DNA of 64,000 nucleotides from Microbacterium proteolyticum. GTDB lineage: Bacteria; Actinomycetota; Actinomycetes; Actinomycetales; Microbacteriaceae. The translations under genes were made by a program, and so were the position numbers. The notes below the pieces were generated by a model. It made no database searches and was not told where the DNA came from. It saw only the letters and a list, made by a program, of their open reading frames with translations. Position 1 is the first letter of the stretch; every line of letters starts with the position of its first letter. The stretch covers positions 496,001 to 560,000 of the forward strand of contig NZ_JACHXY010000001.1 of assembly GCF_014192415.1 (NCBI RefSeq). Reading direction: 5' to 3'. This document shows, in pieces, positions 1-6,815 of the stretch.

Positions 1-39
1 GTTGCCCGGGGGCGGGGTGCCGGGCCGCGTCAGGGGCGT

Positions 40-84
40 GGGATGTGCAGTGGGGCGACCGAGATTCGCCCCACTGCACATCCC
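40..84. repeat. Palindromic element, family A, copy 1
   Basis: A perfect 19-bp inverted repeat (40-58 against 66-84) with a 7-nt loop. The arm core is TGTGCAGTGGGGCGA. The loop region begins ACCG, as in the two other copies at 1292-1324 and 1454-1486. It lies upstream of the AbiEi/DUF559-like gene that begins at 199. No coding sequence fits here, and positions 1-198 hold no other feature I can support. Confidence 0.85.
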
Positions 85-198
85 CGGCCCCAGTAGCGGG
101 TGCCGCAGCCCTCCTCCCCTGCACCGCTTCCGTCGGGCTCCTCCACGACTCCCGCGTGAGCGGCCACGGCGGAACGGGGATCGCGGCATCGTGGGCGG

Positions 199-1158
199 AT
201 GACGACGGAACTCACGCTGCCGCTCATCCGCCGCCGACAGCTCGACGACCTCGGGTGGGGTTCCCGGCGCGTGCGCCGCGAAGTTGAGGAGGGGTACCTC
301 GCGGTCGTCCGGCACGGCGTGTACGCCCGCGCGGCCGATATCGCCCACCTCACCCGCACGGAGCAGAAGGTCGTCGTGCGGGCTCGCGCGCTGGCGCTCG
401 TCGGTCGCTCGCGGCCGAGCTTCTGCGGCATGACCGCCGCAGCCATACACGGCCTCCCCTGCCTGCGGGACGACGGCAGACTCCATGTTCTCAGCACCCA
501 CGATCGCCCCGGTGCACCAGCAGATGTCGTGCGGCATCGGGACCTCGACCATCGGAGCGTCGAGGAGGTGAACGGCCTGCTGTGCACACCCCTCGCTCGG
601 ACCGTCGCCGACGTCGCGCGGAACGAAACGCGGGACGTGGCCCTCAGCGTCGCCGACGCGGCGCTGCGGCGACACGCGTTCGAGCCACCGGGGGCGTACG
701 ACGAGGACGCGGCGTCGCGTCTGCGGAAAGACGCCCTCGACTGGGCGGGGCTGACGACGCGGAACCGGCGCACGGCGGAGCGCATCCTTCACCTCGCGGA
801 CGGTCGAGCCCAGCTCCCGGGAGAGAGCGTGAGTCGGATGCGACTACGTGATCTCGGTTTCGCCCCGCCGTCCCTTCAGGTCCCCGTGGCCGCGCCACAC
901 GGCGGTACTTATTGGATCGACTTCGGCCTCGACGACGTGGATGCGTGGGGCGAATTCGACGGGAAGGCCAAGTACCACGAGCTCGCGGAGGCGGACGGCA
1001 GGTCGGCGTTCGAGGTCGTCGATCGTGAGAAACGGCGCGAGGACTGGATCCGCGGCACGACGAACAGGCGCTTTGCCCGTTGGGGCTGGGACGACCTCCG
1101 CGACGCCGCCACTCTCGGTCGTCGCCTGCATGCATTCGGGATCACACCGCCGCGCTGA
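199..1158 (+). CDS. AbiEi/DUF559-like protein with PD-(D/E)XK nuclease-like C-terminus
   Basis: 319 aa. The N-terminal ~100 residues (RRRQLDDLGWGSRRVRREVE, then a GVYAR segment) resemble the winged-helix region of AbiEi-type 'antitoxin' proteins. The C-terminal part has a nuclease-like pattern: Glu near 209 (GESVSRMRL), Asp near 241 (WIDFG), then E-F-D-G-K at about 252-256, matching the D...(D/E)XK arrangement of DUF559/Vsr-like folds. No toxin partner (AbiEii) is adjacent, so it is not an obvious toxin-antitoxin pair. It stands alone between family A palindromes on both sides. A second protein of the same architecture lies at 43171-43989. The start was chosen as the first ATG in a continuous frame; no clear Shine-Dalgarno is visible. 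Function unknown; catalytic activity is inference. Confidence 0.75.
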   Translation: MTTELTLPLIRRRQLDDLGWGSRRVRREVEEGYLAVVRHGVYARAADIAHLTRTEQKVVVRARALALVGRSRPSFCGMTAAAIHGLPCLRDDGRLHVLSTHDRPGAPADVVRHRDLDHRSVEEVNGLLCTPLARTVADVARNETRDVALSVADAALRRHAFEPPGAYDEDAASRLRKDALDWAGLTTRNRRTAERILHLADGRAQLPGESVSRMRLRDLGFAPPSLQVPVAAPHGGTYWIDFGLDDVDAWGEFDGKAKYHELAEADGRSAFEVVDREKRREDWIRGTTNRRFARWGWDDLRDAATLGRRLHAFGITPPR

Positions 1159-1291
1159 TCGCGCGCAGTGCGACATCCCGCTGGCGACCCGGGGCCCGTG
1201 GCCCGAACGGCCCGCTCGGCGCCCGTGTCGCGGCGCGCCTCGCCCCCTGCCGCGGCGCGCGCCGGTACCTCCCGCACCGGGGCCCGCACTG

Positions 1292-1324
1292 TGCACCGGG
1301 GCGACCGGAACCCGCCCCACTGCA
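1292..1324. repeat. Palindromic element, family A, copy 2
   Basis: Arms TGCACCGGGGCG (1292-1303) and CGCCCCACTGCA (1313-1324) flank a 9-nt loop beginning ACCG. The arms pair imperfectly at two positions. They match copy 1 at the TGCA and GGGGCG blocks. Confidence 0.8.
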
Positions 1325-1453
1325 TAATCCACGCCCCACACCGCGCCCGGCGCACCCGCACGGCACCGCCCACCGGCTCCGCAACGCCGCACGCGCCGCG
1401 CACCCACCCCGGCCCGCACACGCCGGCCACCTCCCCCACCGGGCCCCGCACTG

Positions 1454-1486
1454 TGCACCGGGGCGACCGGAACCCGCCCCGCTGCA
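1454..1486. repeat. Palindromic element, family A, copy 3
   Basis: Same arms and 9-nt loop as copy 2, offset by 162 bp: TGCACCGGGGCG, then ACCGGAACC, then CGCCCCGCTGCA. It lies about 55 bp beyond the mtlR stop codon. Confidence 0.8.
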
Positions 1487-1541
1487 CGGTCCACGCCCCG
1501 CACCGCACCCGGCAGCCCCGACCGGCGCCTACGGCGGGACC

Positions 1542-3470
1542 TCAGCCGTCGATCACCGCGACGAGTTCGTCGAGGAACGCCGGGAACGACGTCGCCCGGC
1601 GGACGATCCGCTGCACGCTGTCGCGCTCGCTGAAGACCTCGACGAACTGCTCGAACACCGTCTGGAACGCCTCGCGGTCGGTCTCGCTGAACGCCACGAG
1701 CGCGACCACCTGCACGCGTCCCTCACCCCACGCGATCGAGGGGTCGGCGATGCCGATGGCGATCCGCGTCTTGGTCGCGGTCATGCCCATCGCGTGCGGC
1801 ACGGCGAGCGCGTCGGTGAACGCCGTGGACGAGATCGACTCACGCTCCACCGCTCGCGCCACATACGCCTCATCGATGACGCCCTGCTCGACAAGGAGCC
1901 CGCCCAGGCGCCGGATGACGCCCGCCTCGCCGTCGGTGGCATCCAGGCCCCGCACGAACGCTTCGGGCGCGAAGTACCGCTCGAGTTCGGCCCGCAGACG
2001 CGCCAGGCGTCGACCGCGGCGGATGCGTCCGGCGGCGGCCTGCACGCGCTCGACGTCGGCGTCGGTGAGGAACGGCTGGATCCGCACGAAGCGGTCACCC
2101 GGGCGCGGCGGGTCGATCGTGGTGAGCACGAGATCGGTGTCGATGGCATCCCAGGCCGGATCGATCCGCGTCTCGACGCCGACGACCTCGATCGCCTGCC
2201 CGAGGGAGCGGTCGACGCTCGAGCGCAACAGCTCCTGCATCTCGTAGTAGCCGGGGCACACGATGGTCGCCGTCAACAGCTGGTCGGCCCGCCGACTGCG
2301 TTCGAGCCGCCCCCCGACGTGCATGGCGATGTAGGCGATCTCGTCGTCGAGGATCGGGATGCCGAGGCCGTCCTGCAACCCCTTGGCGATGTAGACGGCG
2401 ACCTCGAAGATCATCGGGTACGTCGACTTGAGCGATCGCGTCAGCGGATTGCGCGACCACGCCTGCTCCCGCGCACGCGCGAGGAGGTTCTGCACGTGCA
2501 GCGCCAAGCGCAGGATGAAGTCGTCGTGGGCGATGTCGACGAGGAACTCGGATGCCGCGTTCTGGACGACGCGGCGCACGGCGACCTCCACCGCCGGGTC
2601 GAGGCGCGCGCGCACGTCGTCACCGCCCGGGGAGCCGGGGGCGACGATGCGGGTGAGCACGAGGGTCGCGAGGTGGCGCAGGTCGCCGGAGCCCAGCTGC
2701 ACGCCGATGTGCTTGAGCGTGAGACGGTCGAGCAGCGTCACGACGGCGGCCGCGGCGTCGGAGGAGTCGCCGCCCGGGGAGCCGAGGGCGCGGTCGCGGG
2801 TGGTGCGGTCGGCGGCGATGGCGATGTGCATGACGACGTCGCCGATGCCGATCTCGTTGACGTAGTAGCCCAGGGCTCCGAGTTCGGTCACCAACTCGGC
2901 CTTGAACGGTCCGAAGGCGCGCGCGCCGACCGAGCGCTCCCCGAGCGTCCGCCGCAACGCGTCGAGGTCGAAGAGGCCGGCATCCATCTCGTCGTGCGCG
3001 AGTTTCGACAGCAGGCGCCGCTGCGCGACCTCGGTCCCCCGCAGACGCGCCGTGGATGCCGAGCGCTCGAGCGTCAACTCGGTGCCGCCGAGCAGCCCGC
3101 GCACGCGTGACAGGTCGGCCTCGAGGGTGGCGGGGCTGACGTGCAGCGAGTCGGCGGTGTCGAAGACGTCGATGCCGTCGGCGGCATCGAGCAGACGACG
3201 CACGAGGGTGTGCAGGCGGTCGCGCGGGGTGCCCGCGTCGGAACCGGTGATCGAGCGCAGGGCGGCGGCGGCGTTGCTTCCGGCACGGTATCCCTGCGGG
3301 CCCGATTCGATCGCCGAGCCTCCCGGGACGCGTGCGTTGACGGCGGTGACGTAGGAGCGGACGCTGCGCGGAGTCACGCCGAGCGCGTCGGCCAGCGACG
3401 CCGCCGTCGACCATTCCGCGTCGCGCAGCAGCAGTGCCACGAGGCGGTCTTGGCGAGTCTTCGTCGTCAC
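1542..3470 (-). CDS. mtlR: PRD-containing PTS transcriptional regulator (MtlR-like)
   Basis: 642 aa from a GTG at 3470, preceded by GGAGG 7 nt upstream; longer readings lack this site and begin with arginine-rich translation. Domain order: N-terminal HTH (~1-60, RLVALLLRDAEWSTAASLAD), two PRD modules (~150-390), a galactitol/mannitol EIIB-like domain (~395-490, with a Cys at about 405 in TIVCPGYYEM), and a C-terminal EIIA-2 domain with the phospho-acceptor His at about 559 (AVPHAM). Size and order fit MtlR-type activators, whose activity is set by phosphorylation from EI/HPr and the mannitol EII. The mannitol operon begins 2.7 kb away on the other strand (6179-11906), which supports the role. 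The gene ends convergently with the AbiEi/DUF559-like gene. Confidence 0.88.
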   Translation of the reverse strand: MTTKTRQDRLVALLLRDAEWSTAASLADALGVTPRSVRSYVTAVNARVPGGSAIESGPQGYRAGSNAAAALRSITGSDAGTPRDRLHTLVRRLLDAADGIDVFDTADSLHVSPATLEADLSRVRGLLGGTELTLERSASTARLRGTEVAQRRLLSKLAHDEMDAGLFDLDALRRTLGERSVGARAFGPFKAELVTELGALGYYVNEIGIGDVVMHIAIAADRTTRDRALGSPGGDSSDAAAAVVTLLDRLTLKHIGVQLGSGDLRHLATLVLTRIVAPGSPGGDDVRARLDPAVEVAVRRVVQNAASEFLVDIAHDDFILRLALHVQNLLARAREQAWSRNPLTRSLKSTYPMIFEVAVYIAKGLQDGLGIPILDDEIAYIAMHVGGRLERSRRADQLLTATIVCPGYYEMQELLRSSVDRSLGQAIEVVGVETRIDPAWDAIDTDLVLTTIDPPRPGDRFVRIQPFLTDADVERVQAAAGRIRRGRRLARLRAELERYFAPEAFVRGLDATDGEAGVIRRLGGLLVEQGVIDEAYVARAVERESISSTAFTDALAVPHAMGMTATKTRIAIGIADPSIAWGEGRVQVVALVAFSETDREAFQTVFEQFVEVFSERDSVQRIVRRATSFPAFLDELVAVIDG

Positions 3471-3570
3471 GATCCGTCCTCCGCACCGCCCCGGTGGGCC
3501 GCGTCCCCTCCATCCAACCACGCGTGCGCGGCAGCGGGGCGGGGCCCACCCGCCGTCGCGACCGCGCGTG

Positions 3571-3630
3571 CGCGCCAGCGGCGCGGGACGGGGTCGTCGT
3601 CTCGATCGCGCGCGCCGGCGGCGCGGGACG
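3571..3630. repeat. Short GC-rich direct repeat (two copies, 40 bp apart)
   Basis: CGCGCC(A/G)GCGGCGCGGGACG occurs at 3571-3590 and 3611-3630. Each copy is itself nearly palindromic. It lies in the 195-bp space between the mtlR start and the end of the ABC permease gene. No function is evident. Confidence 0.6.
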
Positions 3631-3665
3631 ACACCCGTCGGCACGACCCGGCGCGCGCGGCACCC

Positions 3666-4427
3666 TCACCGCGCGGTGCGCCGGAACAGGGTGACCGCGA
3701 TCGTCAGGGCGACGACGAGGATCGCCAGACACCACGCCAGTGCGATCCAGATCCGGCCGCCGACGGGTTGCTGCGCCAGCAGCGCGCGGATGGTGTCGAC
3801 GATCGAGGTGACGGGCTGATTCTCGGCGAACCACCGAACCGGGCCGGGCATCGTGTCGGTGGGCACGAACGCCGAGCTGACGAACGGCAGGAAGATCAGC
3901 GGGTAGCTGAAGGCGCTGGCACCGTCGATGGTCTTCGCGGCAAGTCCCGCGATGACCGCGATCCATGTGAGCGCGAGCGTGAAGAGCATCAGGATGCCGG
4001 CCACCCCCAGCCACGCGGTGACCGACGCCCCCGAGCGGAACCCCAGCAGCAGCGCGACTCCCACGACGAGCGCCAGGGATGCCGCGTTCGCGATGAGCGA
4101 GGTGAGCACGTGGCCCCACAGCACGCTGGAGGCCGCGATCGGCAGGGAGCGGAACCGGTCGACGATGCCGCCCTTCATGTCGAGGAACAGCCGGTAGGCG
4201 GTGTAGGCGATCCCGGATGCCACGGTCACCAGCAGGATGCCGGGCAGCAGGTAGTCGACGTACGCGGTGCCGCCGGTGTCGATCGCGCCGCCGAAGACGA
4301 AGACGAACAGCAGCATCATCGCGATCGGCATGACCGCCGTCGTCACGATGGTGTCGGGGCTGCGCAGGATGTGCCGCAACGACCGGCCGGTGAGCACCGC
4401 CGTGTCGGCGAGGGCGTGGGTGGTCAT
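3666..4427 (-). CDS. ABC-2 type transporter permease (DrrB-like)
   Basis: 253 aa. Hydrophobic segments are visible at MPIAMMLLFVFVFGG, YLLPGILLVTVASGIAYTAY, ALVVGVALLLGF, GVAGILMLFTLALTWIAVIA and ALAWCLAILVVALTIAV, the six-helix layout of ABC-2 membrane proteins. The sequence LFLDMKGGIVDRFRSLPIA matches the conserved cytoplasmic loop of daunorubicin-resistance-type permeases. The ATG at 4427 overlaps the stop of the upstream ATPase gene by 4 nt, so the two are translationally coupled. It pairs with that ATPase to form a drug or lipid exporter; the substrate is unknown. The PadR repressor and DUF1048 gene upstream in the same run suggest an inducible multidrug efflux unit. Confidence 0.9.
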   Translation of the reverse strand: MTTHALADTAVLTGRSLRHILRSPDTIVTTAVMPIAMMLLFVFVFGGAIDTGGTAYVDYLLPGILLVTVASGIAYTAYRLFLDMKGGIVDRFRSLPIAASSVLWGHVLTSLIANAASLALVVGVALLLGFRSGASVTAWLGVAGILMLFTLALTWIAVIAGLAAKTIDGASAFSYPLIFLPFVSSAFVPTDTMPGPVRWFAENQPVTSIVDTIRALLAQQPVGGRIWIALAWCLAILVVALTIAVTLFRRTAR

Positions 4428-5212
4428 GAGGACTCCGCTTCGGTGGCGCCGGTCGGACCGACGATGGCGAGGAAGATCTGCTCGAGGCTGGGCTGCTTCT
4501 CGATGTACTCCCGCGTGGGGGCGGGGAACAGCGAGCGCAGGTCGGCGAGGGTGCCCTCGGCGATGATGCGACCCTCGTGCAGGATCGCGATGCGATCGGC
4601 GAGGTGCTCGGCCTCTTCGAGGTACTGCGTGGTCAGCAGCACGGTGGTGCCGGCCGCGGCCAGCTCGCGGACGGCGCCCCACACCTCGACGCGCGCCTGC
4701 GGGTCGAGTCCGGTGGTCGGCTCGTCGAGGAAGACGACCGCCGGATCTCCGACCAGACTCATCGCGATGTCGAGTCGACGCCGCATGCCCCCGGAGTAGG
4801 TGGATGCCGTGCGCCCGCCGGCATCCGTCAGCGAGAACCGCGCGAGCATCTCGTCGGCGACACGACGCGGGTGCGCGAGGTGTCGGAGGCGGGCGACCAG
4901 CACGAGGTTCTCGCGCCCGGTGAGCACGTCGTCGACGGCCGCGAACTGCCCCGTCAGGCTGATCGCGGCGCGCACCCGCGCCCCATCGGTCGCGACATCC
5001 GAGCCGTCGACCTCGGCCGTTCCGCCGTCGGCGGGGATGAGCGTCGACAGGATGCGGACCGCGGTGGTCTTGCCGGCGCCGTTGGAGCCGAGCAGGGCGA
5101 GGATCGTGCCGCGTGCGACGTCGAGATCGACGCCGGCCAGCACGCGCACGTCGCCGTACGATTTCGCGAGCCCCCGCACGCGAATGGCGGGGGCCGTCTC
5201 GATGACAGGCAT
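4424..5212 (-). CDS. ABC transporter ATP-binding protein (DrrA-like)
   Basis: 262 aa. Walker A is GSNGAGKT (~37-44), the signature is YSGGMRRRLD, Walker B is VVFLDEPTTGLDP, and the switch region follows, ending with the extended C-terminus of DrrA-type ATPases (REYIEKQPSLEQIFLAIVG). The start at 5212 has GGAAGG 7 nt upstream; the longer upstream reading translates intergenic sequence and was rejected. It energises the permease encoded immediately downstream with a 4-nt overlap. It is the third gene of a padR-DUF1048-ATPase-permease run on the minus strand; the 89-bp gap to the DUF1048 gene shows no strong terminator. Confidence 0.9.
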   Translation of the reverse strand: MPVIETAPAIRVRGLAKSYGDVRVLAGVDLDVARGTILALLGSNGAGKTTAVRILSTLIPADGGTAEVDGSDVATDGARVRAAISLTGQFAAVDDVLTGRENLVLVARLRHLAHPRRVADEMLARFSLTDAGGRTASTYSGGMRRRLDIAMSLVGDPAVVFLDEPTTGLDPQARVEVWGAVRELAAAGTTVLLTTQYLEEAEHLADRIAILHEGRIIAEGTLADLRSLFPAPTREYIEKQPSLEQIFLAIVGPTGATEAESS

Positions 5213-5301
5213 GGGTGTTCCTTCCGATTCGACCGGCCGGAGGGCGCACGAGACCGCCGTCTCCGACCGACCGGGTGTCGGAGGACGTGCGGGCGGGGGA
5301 A

Positions 5302-5661
5302 TCAGCTCTGGCTGCGAGCCGCCTCGTCGATGGCGCGCGTGAGGCGCGCGCGTTCGCGACCGATCCAGCTGCCGTCGCCGTAGTTGGCCATGAACTCCTC
5401 GGCGAAGACGACGGGGTCTTCTCCGACGAGGTCGCGCACGGGCGTCTGTGCGGCGGCGGCCTGCTCCAGCAGGTCGGCGAGGTCGCTCACCATGCGGATG
5501 AGGCCGTCGGTGTTCTCGGTGGGGCCGAGGTTGAGCAGGTAGCGCTCGAGAGCCGCGGCCGTCTGCCGGTACGGCTCGGGCAGGGCGCGTACGCGCTGCC
5601 GGTACTCGCGCCACTGCTTCTTCGCGCTCAGGTCGCCGATGATCTTCTCGTACCAGGCCAT
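5302..5661 (-). CDS. DUF1048 family protein
   Basis: 119 aa, beginning MAWYEKIIGDLSAKKQWREY, which is characteristic of DUF1048, a small mostly helical family of unknown biochemistry. These proteins are typically encoded with PadR regulators and ABC-2 exporters. Here the ATG at 5661 lies 1 nt beyond the padR stop codon, so the two are coupled. No signal peptide or membrane segment is visible, so it is cytoplasmic. A role as accessory or modulator of the PadR-controlled exporter is inferred only from the repeated neighbourhood. Confidence 0.85.
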   Translation of the reverse strand: MAWYEKIIGDLSAKKQWREYRQRVRALPEPYRQTAAALERYLLNLGPTENTDGLIRMVSDLADLLEQAAAAQTPVRDLVGEDPVVFAEEFMANYGDGSWIGRERARLTRAIDEAARSQS

Positions 5662-5662
5662 G

Positions 5663-5992
5663 TCACTGTCCTTTCTCGCGGAGTGCTTCGAGCCGATCGG
5701 CGAGCGTGCCCCAGGTCGTCCAGAATTCGGCGAGCTGCGCCCGCCCGTCGTCGTTGAGCGTGAAGACCTTGCGCGGCGGGCCCTTCTCGGACGCGACCTT
5801 CTCGACGTCGACGAGAGCGCGCTGTTCGATGCGCACGAGGATGGCGTAGATCGTGCCCTCCGCGAGATCGGCGAACCCCCGCTCACGCAGGTCTGCGGTG
5901 ATCTCGTACCCGTAGGCGGGTCGCCGCGCCAGCGCAGCGAGCACGACGCCTTCGAGGACGCCCTTCAGCATCTCGCTGTCCTGCTTACCCAT
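5663..5992 (-). CDS. PadR family transcriptional repressor
   Basis: 109 aa. The PadR winged helix is evident: MLKGVLEGVVLAALARRPAYGYEI, then LAEGTIYAILVRIEQRALV, then RKVFTLNDDGRAQL at the wing. I chose the ATG at 5992 over the adjacent in-frame GTG at 5995 because AAGGAG (5998-6003) is then 5 nt away rather than 2. It is the first gene of the run that includes DUF1048 and the ABC exporter. It probably represses its own operon through the two TACCGGTA sites just upstream and is released by a ligand, as is usual for PadR exporters. The ligand cannot be told from sequence. Confidence 0.9.
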   Translation of the reverse strand: MGKQDSEMLKGVLEGVVLAALARRPAYGYEITADLRERGFADLAEGTIYAILVRIEQRALVDVEKVASEKGPPRKVFTLNDDGRAQLAEFWTTWGTLADRLEALREKGQ

Positions 5993-6012
5993 CACTACTC
6001 CTTAACGCTGAC

Positions 6013-6051
6013 TACCGGTACAAAGTAACACTAAGTACCGGTACCCCGCAA
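6013..6051 (-). promoter_or_regulatory. padR operon promoter with two palindromic operator candidates
   Basis: Read on the minus strand there is a -35 candidate TTGCGG (6046-6051), an 18-bp spacer and a -10 candidate TACTTT (6022-6027). The palindrome TACCGGTA occurs twice, at 6013-6020 and 6036-6043, centres 23 bp apart (about two helical turns). One lies in the spacer and one just downstream of the -10, a good geometry for PadR repression. Confidence 0.6.
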
Positions 6052-6178
6052 CAGTGAGTAGCGGTGACAGCCGCGCCTCCGGCGTGCAGGCGGCATCCAT
6101 GTTCCGGGGGGTGGGAAACGAACCTGGTTGTCGGCTGGGAGCGGGATGCGGACAATCATGAGGAAGAAAGGCCGGTCG

Positions 6179-6505
6179 ATGAGGATCCTCGTGGTGTGTG
6201 GAGCGGGTGCGTCGAGCACGTTCGTGGCGCAGCGCGTCCGTCGTGCTGCGCACGAGTGCGGCCTGGACCACACCGCATCGGCCAGCACCGCGCGCTCCCT
6301 CCCGATCGACATCGACTCGGCCGACATCGTGCTCGTCGGGCCCCACCTCGCCGCCGAGATCGATCGCATCCGAGACGCCGCCGCAGCGCGGAGCGTCGCC
6401 GTCGTCCTGCTCCCCGATGACGTCTTCGCCGACGTCACCGGCACCCGAACCCTCGCCCTGGTCGAAGAGGCGCTGCGCGTCCGCCAGCCCGCGGACACGA
6501 TCTGA
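6179..6505 (+). CDS. Orphan PTS EIIB-like protein
   Basis: 108 aa. The start MRILVVCGAGASSTFVAQRV carries the phosphocysteine loop of lactose/cellobiose-type EIIB proteins (Cys7 followed by GAGASSTF), then alternating beta/alpha segments and IVLVGPHLAAEIDRI. AGGAAGAAAGG precedes the ATG at 6179, so I preferred it to two upstream ATGs. It opens the general PTS/mannitol cluster, 19 nt before HPr. Mannitol EII here already has its own EIIB fused to EIIC, so this is an extra, unpaired EIIB-like protein. It may serve a EIIC encoded elsewhere, or act in phosphorelay or regulation. Confidence 0.75.
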   Translation: MRILVVCGAGASSTFVAQRVRRAAHECGLDHTASASTARSLPIDIDSADIVLVGPHLAAEIDRIRDAAAARSVAVVLLPDDVFADVTGTRTLALVEEALRVRQPADTI

Positions 6506-6524
6506 CATCGACGGAAAGGACCCC

Positions 6525-6800
6525 ATGCCACACCTGACCCGCACCGTCCGCATCGGATCGTCGCACGGCCTTCACGCGCGCCCCGCGAAACTCTTCGCGC
6601 AGGCGGCGAAGGAGTCCGGCATCCCCGTGACCATCGCCAAAGACGCGGGCAAGCCGATCAACGCGGCGAGCATCCTCGGCATCATCGCCCTGGGTCTGGA
6701 GTACGGCGACTACGTCACCCTCACGGCCGACGGCGCGAATGCCGAAGCCACGATCGACCGCCTCAGCGAACTGCTGACCACCGACCACGACGCCGAGTAA
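6525..6800 (+). CDS. ptsH: PTS phosphocarrier protein HPr
   Basis: 91 aa, the usual HPr length. The active-site motif GLHARPA places the phosphohistidine at His17. The regulatory serine region reads NAASILGI with Ser50 in the position of Ser46 of Gram-positive HPr. It is cytoplasmic and passes phosphate from EI to EII components. GGAAAGGA lies upstream of the ATG. It is followed after 15 nt by the EI gene and sits in the mannitol operon, so general PTS proteins and mannitol uptake are made together here. Confidence 0.95.
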   Translation: MPHLTRTVRIGSSHGLHARPAKLFAQAAKESGIPVTIAKDAGKPINAASILGIIALGLEYGDYVTLTADGANAEATIDRLSELLTTDHDAE

Positions 6801-6815
6801 AGGAAGCACAGGAAC

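Larger units (their letters stand above)
1159..1541. other. Convergent intergenic region with a 68-bp direct repeat
   Basis: 383 bp between the end of the AbiEi/DUF559-like gene (+) and the end of mtlR (-). It contains two near-identical ~68-bp segments (about 1283-1350 and 1445-1512, offset 162 bp), each carrying a family A palindrome. The rest is GC-rich, cytosine-biased sequence with no gene I can support; the open frames through it lack starts, ribosome-binding sites and recognisable content. Confidence 0.7.

Noticed and set aside
199..1158. AbiE toxin-antitoxin system
   Set aside because: Only an AbiEi-like protein is present; no AbiEii nucleotidyltransferase toxin follows, and the protein carries a nuclease-like C-terminus.
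2620..4119. 499-aa arginine-rich minus-strand frame spanning mtlR and the ABC permease
   Set aside because: Crosses two supported genes in another frame and has no domain.
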